A stretch of 64,000 nt of DNA, taken from assembly GCA_050182275.1 (NCBI GenBank), contig JBFXCK010000001.1, positions 1 through 64,000 on the forward strand, in the 5' to 3' direction. This document shows positions 40,855 to 48,110 of this stretch, piece after piece. Every line of letters starts with the position of its first letter. Positions within the stretch are counted from its first letter, which is position 1. This DNA is from JBFXCK01 sp050182275 (GTDB lineage: Bacteria > Pseudomonadota > Alphaproteobacteria > SHNJ01). The translations under genes were made by a program, and so were the position numbers. Under the pieces are notes generated by a model. That model did not search any database, was not told where the DNA came from, and was given only the letters and a program-made list of their open reading frames with translations.

Positions 40855-41523
40855 ATGGCGATCAAACTCGGCATTATTGGGGCAAAGGGGCGCATGGGCG
40901 GCTTGGTGCAGGAAGCTGCCGCCGGAAATCCGCAAATTGATATTACCGCGCTGGCCGATAAAAATTCCGATGCCGCAGCGCTGGTGAAATCAATTGACGT
41001 GCTGATCGATTTTTCCACCCCTGCAGGCGCGGTAAAATACGCCCTATTGGCGGCAGAACATCAAAAGCCCCTAGTCAGCGGCACGACCGGCTTGAATCAA
41101 GCGCAGCAGGAAGAAATCGTCAAAGCCGCTAAGAAAACCGCGATTGTGCAAGCGGCGAATTTCAGCATCGGCGTCAATGTATTAAGCAACCTGGTGAAAG
41201 AGGCCGCGGCGCGTTTGGGGCCGGATTTCAAAATCTTTATCGAAGAGACCCATCACATTCATAAAAAAGATGCGCCCAGCGGCACCGCGCTTTTATTGGC
41301 GCGGAGTGCGCAAGAAAAAGGCGAAGTGCCGATCCAATCTTTCCGCAAAGGCGAAGTCGTGGGCGATCATGCGGTGTTTTTTAAAAGCGAAGCCGAGGAA
41401 TTGGTTTTCAGCCATCACGCGGCTAACCGCGCGCTTTTCGCCCAAGGCGCGTTGCGCGCCGCCGCTTGGATAAAGGCTAAGCCGCCCGGGCTGTATTCCA
41501 TGAAAGATGTGCTGGGGCTGTAA
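40855..41523 (+). CDS. dapB: 4-hydroxy-tetrahydrodipicolinate reductase (short form)
   Basis: 222 residues; the E. coli enzyme has 273. It makes tetrahydrodipicolinate in lysine and peptidoglycan synthesis. The nucleotide-binding 'LGIIGAKGRMGGLV', 'VLIDFSTPAG', 'PLVSGTTGL', 'ANFSIGVNVL' and the catalytic 'ETHHIHKKDAPSGTALLLA' are kept. The missing residues are in the N-terminal domain between 'ADKNSDA' and 'IDVLIDF' and near the C-terminal loop. It shares its stop with the nth ATG. Confidence 0.94.
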   Translation: MAIKLGIIGAKGRMGGLVQEAAAGNPQIDITALADKNSDAAALVKSIDVLIDFSTPAGAVKYALLAAEHQKPLVSGTTGLNQAQQEEIVKAAKKTAIVQAANFSIGVNVLSNLVKEAAARLGPDFKIFIEETHHIHKKDAPSGTALLLARSAQEKGEVPIQSFRKGEVVGDHAVFFKSEAEELVFSHHAANRALFAQGALRAAAWIKAKPPGLYSMKDVLGL

Positions 41524-42188
41524 TGGCGGAAGATAAAGCCGCCAAGCCGATGAAAGCGCGCAAAATCGAAGAATTTTTTGCTATTCTTCAAGCGCAAAAT
41601 CCCAAGCCTACGACCGAATTAAAATACACCAATCACTTTACCCTGCTGGTGGCAGTCGTGCTTTCGGCGCAAACCACCGATATATCGGTGAATAAGGCGA
41701 CAGCGGAATTATTTAAAATAGCCGATACCCCCGCCAAAATGGCGGCTTTGGGCGAAAAAAAACTATTGGTCTATATTAAAAGCATCGGTTTAGCGCCGAA
41801 CAAGGCCAAAAATGTGATCAATTTAAGCAAAATGATTTTATCGCGCTTTGGCGGCCAGGTGCCCCAAGATGTGGGGCTGTTACAGGAATTGCCCGGCGTT
41901 GGGCGCAAAACCGCCAATGTAGTGATGAACACGCTTTTTGGCGCCACCACCATCGCGGTTGATACTCATGTATTCAGGGTGGCCAACCGCACGGGGCTGG
42001 CGCCCGGTAAAAACGTTCTTCAAGTTGAGGAAAATTTACTAAAGCGCGTGCCGGAAAAATATATAAGGAATGCCCATCATTGGCTGATTCTGCATGGCCG
42101 CTATATTTGCAAGGCTGGAAGGCCGCGCTGCGGCCTTTGCCCGGTTTCCGCGCAATGCAATTATCCCGCCAAGACGGATTTGACTTAG
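41523..42188 (+). CDS. nth: Endonuclease III
   Basis: 221 residues. Base-excision repair glycosylase/lyase for oxidised pyrimidines. Helix-hairpin-helix 'LPGVGRKTANVVMNTLFG' with the catalytic Lys, the catalytic Asp in 'IAVDTHVFRVANR' and the 4Fe-4S ligands 'CKAGRPRCGLCPVSAQC' are visible. It overlaps the bactofilin gene by 4 bases in convergent orientation. Confidence 0.97.
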   Translation: MAEDKAAKPMKARKIEEFFAILQAQNPKPTTELKYTNHFTLLVAVVLSAQTTDISVNKATAELFKIADTPAKMAALGEKKLLVYIKSIGLAPNKAKNVINLSKMILSRFGGQVPQDVGLLQELPGVGRKTANVVMNTLFGATTIAVDTHVFRVANRTGLAPGKNVLQVEENLLKRVPEKYIRNAHHWLILHGRYICKAGRPRCGLCPVSAQCNYPAKTDLT

Positions 42189-42922
42189 AAGCCGGTGCCG
42201 GTCGGGCGCATTTGCTGCGCTTGTTGCATGGGGGCGGCATTTTTGGCGCGCGGATTATTGACCGCCTCCAAATCGCCGCTGATCAAGCCGCCGGTTTCAA
42301 CCTCCAATTCGCCATAGCGCACCGAGCCAGTCAGGCGGCCGGTCGAGCGAAGGGTCAGCTTTTTGCGCACGGTTAAATTGCCTTCGTACGAGCCGGCAAT
42401 CACCGCATTGTCGATTTCGGCATTGCCCTTGAAAGCGCCGCTTTCCACAATGTCGATTTGGCGGCAGTCTTTCAATTCGGCCTGCACTTGGCCTTCAACC
42501 ACCAGCGTATCGCAGGTTGAAATTTGGCCGTTCAAGGAAATGCCGCGGCCAACCACCAGCCGTCTGCCGTCATTCGGCGCCTGGCTTGGGGTAATGATTT
42601 GCCCCGCCCCATTGGTTGCCGCCGGCGGCTGGGTTTGCGCCGGGGCTTGCGGTTGACCGAAAGCGGAAGTCGCAGGTTTTTCCATGGGTTCGCTCCATTG
42701 CGGGCGGTTGGGGGTGGGGGATTGCGGCATTGGCGAAGCAGGCGCGCCGGGCGCGGTGAAAGGCGAGCTTTGCGCTTCGTCCACAATGGGCACGCTGCGG
42801 TTTTGCATGGCCGGGCGCGGGCTTTGCGGGCGGAAAGCGTTGCCGCCATTTTCGTAAGTGAAGGGGCTGTTATCGCCGATGGCGGCGGTATCTGGGTTGC
42901 TGTCGTTGCGTTTTAAAATCAT
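42185..42922 (-). CDS. Bactofilin
   Basis: 245 residues from ATG 42922 (GGAG site upstream). The N-terminal 125 residues are Pro/Gln/Ser-rich and disordered. The bactofilin beta-helix core is 'GRGISLNGQISTCDTLVVEGQVQAELKDCRQIDIVESGAFKGNAEIDNAVIAGSYEGNLTV', followed by a short tail. Bactofilins polymerise without nucleotide and shape cell poles or stalks. The proline-rich N-terminus is longer than usual. Confidence 0.92.
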   Translation of the reverse strand: MILKRNDSNPDTAAIGDNSPFTYENGGNAFRPQSPRPAMQNRSVPIVDEAQSSPFTAPGAPASPMPQSPTPNRPQWSEPMEKPATSAFGQPQAPAQTQPPAATNGAGQIITPSQAPNDGRRLVVGRGISLNGQISTCDTLVVEGQVQAELKDCRQIDIVESGAFKGNAEIDNAVIAGSYEGNLTVRKKLTLRSTGRLTGSVRYGELEVETGGLISGDLEAVNNPRAKNAAPMQQAQQMRPTGTGF

Positions 42923-43200
42923 AGATATCTCCGTATGCAGGTAATTTATTATATGCGAGGGAATAAACGTCACACCCTCTGTCCCAAGTCGCCCTGCCCT
43001 GATTATTTATTATGGAAGCTTTATTATGGAAACGGTCCCCTTTCTATATCGCTATTTATCGGAGTTTGTAAAGCCGAAAAGCAACTGCTTTTTCCCCTCT
43101 GCCGCTAGGAATGAAAAAACCATCGCCAAGGGCGTTAAGTTGCGATAGATAGAAAGCAAGGCGCCATATTTGCCATAAAGGTTAAAAAGTCCGGCTATTC

Positions 43201-44205
43201 ATGCAGAAATTTTCCACTCATTTCGATGTCATCGGCATTGGCAACGCCATTGTCGATATTTTAGTACGTGTTGATGAAAGCTTCTTAGCTAAATATTCCA
43301 TCACCAAAGGCAAAATGAACTTAATTACCGGGGCCGAATCGGCCGCCTTATATAAGAATCTGCCTGAAGCCATTCAGGCCTCGGGCGGCTCGGTTGCCAA
43401 TAGCATGGCGGGGATTGCCTCATTGGGCGGGCAGGCGGCCTATATCGGCAAGGTAAAAGACGATCAACTGGGCCAATTTTTCCGCCACGATATTCAGGCG
43501 GCGGGGGTCGCTTTCACCACGTCTTTGGCTAAAACATCTTCGCCGACCGCCACCTCGCAAATATTAATAACCCCCGACGGCGAGCGCAGCATGCAAACCT
43601 ATCTTGGCGCCTGTGTGGAATTAGACAGCGGCGATATTAACCAAGAGGCTATTCAAAGCGCCAAAATTTGCTACCTCGAAGGCTATTTATGGGATCCGCC
43701 CAAGGGCCGAGAGGCTTTGTATAAGGCCGCCCAAACCGCCAAGTCGGCCGGCCGCCAAGTAGCCTTTACCTTATCCGATGCCTGGCTGGTCGACCGCCAC
43801 CGCCAGGATTTCCGCCAATTCATTCACGAGGCGGTTGATATTTTATTCGCCAATGAGATCGAGCTTTTATCGCTCTATGAAACCGAAGATTTCAACCAGG
43901 CGCTGGAATTAATCCGGGGCACGGCGGCGATAGCCGCCATCACCCGCTCAGAAAAAGGCTCGATTCTATTGAAGGGCGCCGAAACCCACCTTATCCCCGC
44001 CGAAAAAACCCAAATCGTTGATACTACCGGCGCCGGGGATTTATATGCGGCCGGCGTATTATTCGGCCTTTCGCAAGGGATGGATTTGAAAATTTGCGGG
44101 CGCTTAGGCTCGATCGCCGCGGCCGAAGTCATTTCGCATATCGGCCCAAGGCCGCAAGTAAATTTAAAAGAATTGGCTAAAAGCAAACAGGCCCTAGCGG
44201 CGTGA
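43201..44205 (+). CDS. PfkB-family sugar / adenosine kinase
   Basis: 334 residues. Ribokinase-fold kinase with the second PfkB signature 'DTTGAGDLYAAGVLFGL' containing the catalytic Asp and the N-terminal 'DVIGIGNAIVDILV' and 'GGSVANSMAGIASLG'. Alphaproteobacterial members of this group are often annotated adenosine kinase. It overlaps the MFS gene by 4 bases. Substrate is not fixed by sequence. Confidence 0.92.
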   Translation: MQKFSTHFDVIGIGNAIVDILVRVDESFLAKYSITKGKMNLITGAESAALYKNLPEAIQASGGSVANSMAGIASLGGQAAYIGKVKDDQLGQFFRHDIQAAGVAFTTSLAKTSSPTATSQILITPDGERSMQTYLGACVELDSGDINQEAIQSAKICYLEGYLWDPPKGREALYKAAQTAKSAGRQVAFTLSDAWLVDRHRQDFRQFIHEAVDILFANEIELLSLYETEDFNQALELIRGTAAIAAITRSEKGSILLKGAETHLIPAEKTQIVDTTGAGDLYAAGVLFGLSQGMDLKICGRLGSIAAAEVISHIGPRPQVNLKELAKSKQALAA

Positions 44206-45458
44206 GCATTCCTTCACCCGCTTTTTTCCGTGACCGCCGCTTGCTGGCTTTGGCGGTGCTGGGCTTTGCCAGCGGCTTGCCGTTTCCGTTAACTTTTTCG
44301 ATGTTATCGGCCTGGCTGTTCGAGGCCGGGATTAATATTAAATCAGTCGCCGCCATGACTATGGTGGGCTTGCCCTATACTATTAAATTTTTATGGGCGC
44401 CGCTCAAAGACCATATGGAATTGGGCTGGCTGACCAAAAAATTCGGGCGCCGGCGCGGCTGGCTGTTTTTGGTGCAGGCCTTATTGATTTTTTCGCTTTT
44501 CATGCTGGCCAAAAGCGATCCGATGACGCATTTGGGGTGGATGGCGTTTTGGGCGTTTACCGTGACTTTGCTTTCGGCCAGCCAGGATATCGTGATCGAC
44601 GCCTACCGGGTTGATATTGTTCCGCAAGAAATGGCCGGAATTGCAAGCTCGATGGCGACGCTGGGCTATCGCATCGGCGTCTTGCTTTCTACCGCCGGCG
44701 TTTTATACATGGCGGAATTCATCGCCTGGGCCGATGTATACCGCATTATGGCGGCAATTATGATCCTGCCTTTTATTTGTTTATTCATTTTACCCGAGCC
44801 GGAAAACCCAGCCATGCCCAAGGCCACCAGCGTTAAAGGCTGGATTGAAAAGGCCGTCATTGTGCCGCTCAAAGATTTGCTGCTGCATAAAGATGCGATA
44901 TGGCTTTTGGTGCTGGTGATTTGCTTTAGGCTGCCCGATTTCTTGCTAGGCGCTATGGCCAATCCGTTTTATTTGGCGATGGGATTTTCCAAAATTGAAA
45001 TCGCCAATATCAGTAAAATCTTCGGCTTTGTGATGACGATTCTGGGAGCATTTGCGGCCGGAATTATTTTAAGCAAATGGCGCTGGCGTTTTTCGACCTG
45101 CTTGATTTTATTTACCGTTCTTAATTCGCTATCGAATTTATTATATGTATTGTTGGCCTATAAGGGGCATGACCCGCTTTATTTAACTATTGCGATCATC
45201 GGCGAAAATATCGCCTCGGCCTTAAGCACAACCGCGTTCTTGGCCTATTTAGCTAGCCTCTGCAAACGCGAATTCAGCGCAACGCATTACGCGGTTTTAT
45301 CCTCGCTTGCCATGCTGTCGCGGCCCCTGTTCGGCTGGGTGGCCGGGCCATTGGTGGAAAGTTATAATTGGGATGGGTTCTTTGCGATTTCGGCGGTGCT
45401 TGGCATCCCGGCCCTGCTATTGCTGGTTGTTTTGCGCCGCCGGGGAAGCATTATTTAA
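44202..45458 (+). CDS. AmpG-like MFS transporter
   Basis: 418 residues with about 12 hydrophobic segments. 'LGFASGLPFPLTFSMLSAWL', 'VGLPYTIKFLWAPLKD' and 'LSASQDIVIDAYRVDIV' are the AmpG signatures; AmpG imports anhydromuropeptides for peptidoglycan recycling. It starts with GTG. mltA elsewhere in the window makes the kind of muropeptide that AmpG takes up. The exact substrate is inferred. Confidence 0.88.
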   Translation: MSIPSPAFFRDRRLLALAVLGFASGLPFPLTFSMLSAWLFEAGINIKSVAAMTMVGLPYTIKFLWAPLKDHMELGWLTKKFGRRRGWLFLVQALLIFSLFMLAKSDPMTHLGWMAFWAFTVTLLSASQDIVIDAYRVDIVPQEMAGIASSMATLGYRIGVLLSTAGVLYMAEFIAWADVYRIMAAIMILPFICLFILPEPENPAMPKATSVKGWIEKAVIVPLKDLLLHKDAIWLLVLVICFRLPDFLLGAMANPFYLAMGFSKIEIANISKIFGFVMTILGAFAAGIILSKWRWRFSTCLILFTVLNSLSNLLYVLLAYKGHDPLYLTIAIIGENIASALSTTAFLAYLASLCKREFSATHYAVLSSLAMLSRPLFGWVAGPLVESYNWDGFFAISAVLGIPALLLLVVLRRRGSII

Positions 45459-45460
45459 AT

Positions 45461-46153
45461 TTATTCCGCCACATCTTCCAAGGCATAGCCGGCTGAACGC
45501 ACGGTGCGGATGAAATCTTTTTCGCCTTCCTCGTTCAACGCTTTGCGCAGGCGGCGGATGTGAACATCAACCGTGCGCACTTCGACATACACATTTTGCC
45601 CCCACACCGAATCCAGCAATTGTTCGCGGCTGAAAACGCGAGCGGGGTGTTCGAGGAAATGTTTCAATAATCTAAACTCGGTCGGCCCCATATGAACATC
45701 GCGGCCATTTCTTTTAACGCGGTGGGTGGTGGGGTCGAGCACAATATCGCGGTAGGTTAAATTTTCGCCGTCCGATCCCGGCTTGGCGCGGCGCAATACC
45801 GCGCGGATGCGGGCGATCAATTCGTTCGGTGAAAAGGGCTTGGTGATGTAATCGTCGGCGCCGCTTGCAAAAGCCTTGATCTTATCGGCCTCCTCGCCCT
45901 TGGCGGTCAGCATGATAATCGGAATCGGTTTGGTGGCGGGGTCTTTCCTGATTTCGCGGCATAAATCGATGCCTGACAATTCCGGCAGCATCCAATCCAG
46001 CACAATTAAATCGGGCTTTTGTTCATGGATCCGAAGCAGCGCTTCCCGCCCATCACGCACGATGGCTGCGGCAAAACCCTCTTTTTCCAGATTGTAATGC
46101 AGCAAGGTGGCGATTGAGAGTTCGTCTTCGACGACTAAGATAGCAGGCTTCAT
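45461..46153 (-). CDS. phoB: Phosphate-regulon response regulator PhoB
   Basis: 230 residues. Receiver domain with 'VVEDE', phosphorylated Asp in 'LIVLDWMLPELSGIDL', 'IIMLTAKGEEADK' and 'GADDYITKPFSPNELIARI', then a winged-helix DNA-binding domain ('LTYRDIVLDPTTHRVKRNGR', 'RVFSREQLLDSVWG', 'VDVHIRRLRKAL'). It overlaps phoU by 4 bases and is probably transcribed with it from the PHO-box promoter. Confidence 0.96.
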   Translation of the reverse strand: MKPAILVVEDELSIATLLHYNLEKEGFAAAIVRDGREALLRIHEQKPDLIVLDWMLPELSGIDLCREIRKDPATKPIPIIMLTAKGEEADKIKAFASGADDYITKPFSPNELIARIRAVLRRAKPGSDGENLTYRDIVLDPTTHRVKRNGRDVHMGPTEFRLLKHFLEHPARVFSREQLLDSVWGQNVYVEVRTVDVHIRRLRKALNEEGEKDFIRTVRSAGYALEDVAE

Positions 46154-46869
46154 GAGGCTTTTCTTAACATAGACTCAAGGCCGGTTGCTAGAGGGTCAAG
46201 GGTTTTGGAGGTATCATCGTAATTGCGGCGTTGCTCGGCCCACGGGTTGCCGGTTAGCCAAAAATGAAGCGCCTCGGCGATATTGCTGGAGTGATCGCCG
46301 ATACGCTCGAGGCTTCTGGCGATAAACAGGGCATGAACTTGCGAGGTGATCATATGCTGATCTCCTTCCATCCAACGCAAAGATTCGCGGAACAGGCTGC
46401 TGTAAAGCTCATCCACCACCATATCGGCATGCCAGGCCTGCAGCGCTAAGCCCATTTCGCGGCGCGCCAGCGCGTTCAAGATTTGATGCAATCCCTGCTG
46501 CACCAAAGTGCCCAGGCGCCGCAGCGCGGGCAGCGGCACCATTTCCTGGCGCTGGCTTAGGATGATGGTGCGTTCGGCGATATTGCGCGAATAATCGCCG
46601 ATACGTTCTAAATGCAGCGCGATTTTATGCGCCGCTAAAATGCCGCGCTGATCAATTCCGCTTAAATCTCCGGCGTTGGGCAATAAGGCTAAACAGGCCT
46701 CGATCACTTTTTGATGCTGGGCGTCAATCGCCAGATCGGCCGAAATTGCTTCTTGCGCCAAATCGGCGTCAAAACGCGGCAAGGCGCCCAAGGCCATGGC
46801 CAGCTGCGCTTCGGCCAGCCCGCCCATTTCGGCAAGCGCGCTGGCAAGATGGGTGAAATTCTTCATCAT
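46150..46869 (-). CDS. phoU: Phosphate-signalling regulator PhoU
   Basis: 239 residues, all helical. The two PhoU repeats each contain an E/D-x-x-D metal-type motif ('ALHLERIGDYSRNIAERT' and 'ARSLERIGDHSSNIAEALHFWLTG'). PhoU links the Pst transporter to PhoR in phosphate sensing. The pstSCAB genes that often lie between phoR and phoU are not present. Confidence 0.96.
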   Translation of the reverse strand: MMKNFTHLASALAEMGGLAEAQLAMALGALPRFDADLAQEAISADLAIDAQHQKVIEACLALLPNAGDLSGIDQRGILAAHKIALHLERIGDYSRNIAERTIILSQRQEMVPLPALRRLGTLVQQGLHQILNALARREMGLALQAWHADMVVDELYSSLFRESLRWMEGDQHMITSQVHALFIARSLERIGDHSSNIAEALHFWLTGNPWAEQRRNYDDTSKTLDPLATGLESMLRKAS

Positions 46870-46872
46870 TCA

Positions 46873-46924
46873 AATCCGGGAACCGGGTTTAGGTCGGGGG
46901 ATGTTTTTCTGGTTCCTAGCTTTT
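46873..46924. repeat. Short GC-rich repeat element, copy 2
   Basis: CGGGAACCGGG at its start and a T-run then CTGGTTCCTAG match the order of parts in the element at 29169-29233, with much divergence. It fills most of the gap between phoU and phoR. Confidence 0.35.
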
Positions 46925-46938
46925 GATACCCGATTCAT

Positions 46939-46956
46939 ATGACTATTTTATGACAG
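46939..46956 (-). promoter_or_regulatory. PHO box upstream of phoU-phoB
   Basis: On the minus strand CTGTCAT-AAAA-TAGTCAT matches the PhoB-binding layout of two 7-bp half sites around four A/T bases (second half site 5 of 7). It covers the phoR stop codon. TATCAA, a -10-like sequence, lies 10 bases downstream. This supports PhoB control of phoU-phoB. Confidence 0.7.
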
Positions 46957-48031
46957 TTTTTGAACCGGCGGCAACCGGAAAATAAAGGCTAAAAACGCTG
47001 CCCACGCCGGGGGTGCTTTCAATCACTAAAGCGCCGCGGTGGCGGCTCATAATATGCTTAACGATAGCAAGGCCTAAACCGGTGCCGCCGGCTTCTCTGC
47101 TTCTGGCCTTGTCCACGCGGTAAAAACGTTCGGTCAGGCGGGGAATATGGCGGGCCTCAATGCCAATTCCCCGATCTTCAACCTTGATCTCAATCATGCC
47201 TTGGCGCGGCGCGCGGATGTGGGGCGGCAGCGTAGCGGCTTTTTGGGCGGTGACGGTGATATCGGTGCCGGGATTGCCATAGCGCCAAGCGTTGCTAATT
47301 AAATTGTGCAACACACGCTCAACTTCTTCCCGGTCGCCGCGCAAGGGGGGAAGATTTTCATCACATTTGACAATCAAGCGCATATTCTTCTTTTTAATTT
47401 CCAAGGACAAAGCATGCGCCACTTCTTGCAGCAATTCTTCCACCTCCACCGTTTCATCGGGCTGGGCGTGTTCGCGCACCTCGATGCGGGAAAGCGCCAG
47501 CAAATCTTCCACCAAAGTCGCCATTAATTTCGCTTGCTGTATCATGATCGGGAAAAATTTATCGCGGGTCTTGGCATCGTCCTTGGCGGGGCCGGATAAC
47601 ACTTCCAAAAATCCGCTGATCGCCGATAAGGGCGTGCGCAATTCATGGCTGACATTGGCGACGAAATCGCCCCGCATTTTTTCACTGCGCCTGATTTCGG
47701 TCAATTCACGCAAGACCACCATCAAGCCCGCCTGTTTGCCGAATTCGGGGGGCAGGCTAAGGAACGTTACATTAAAAACCCGCTCAACCGGCGCGAAGAG
47801 AATAATCTCAACCGATTCGGGATTCCGGGTTTTCAGGCAGCGCTGGGCCGCCTGGGCTATTTCCGGCTGGCGCAGCAAGGCGGTTAAGGGAGTGCCGCTT
47901 TCGGCCTTTCCCAAGAGGTTTTCCGCCGCCGGATTGGCAAAACGGATTTTTAAGCCCGCATCCAAAGTTAACAAGGGATCGGGCAGGGCCTTTAATAAAT
48001 TTAAGGCCGGGTCGCTCCAAAATTCGGTCAT
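46943..48031 (-). CDS. phoR: Phosphate-regulon sensor kinase PhoR, without membrane anchor
   Basis: 362 residues. A PAS domain ('LLTLDAGLKIRFANPAAENLLG') is followed by HisKA with the phosphorylated His in 'VSHELRTPLSAISGFLEVL' and HATPase with 'NLISNAWRYGNPG', 'DRGIGIEARHIPRL' and 'GTGLGLAIVKHI'. PhoR usually begins with one or two membrane helices; here the first Met comes directly at the PAS domain. The in-frame sequence upstream encodes a hydrophobic stretch ('ISVSLFVVYIK') but has no standard start codon, so an unusual start or a soluble kinase is possible. Confidence 0.92.
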   Translation of the reverse strand: MTEFWSDPALNLLKALPDPLLTLDAGLKIRFANPAAENLLGKAESGTPLTALLRQPEIAQAAQRCLKTRNPESVEIILFAPVERVFNVTFLSLPPEFGKQAGLMVVLRELTEIRRSEKMRGDFVANVSHELRTPLSAISGFLEVLSGPAKDDAKTRDKFFPIMIQQAKLMATLVEDLLALSRIEVREHAQPDETVEVEELLQEVAHALSLEIKKKNMRLIVKCDENLPPLRGDREEVERVLHNLISNAWRYGNPGTDITVTAQKAATLPPHIRAPRQGMIEIKVEDRGIGIEARHIPRLTERFYRVDKARSREAGGTGLGLAIVKHIMSRHRGALVIESTPGVGSVFSLYFPVAAGSKTVIK

Positions 48032-48110
48032 TAATCGGGCTTTCTCGACAAGGGGCTTTATATATACTACAAAAAGGCTAACAGAAATCGGAAAATATTA
48101 AGGCAGTGGA

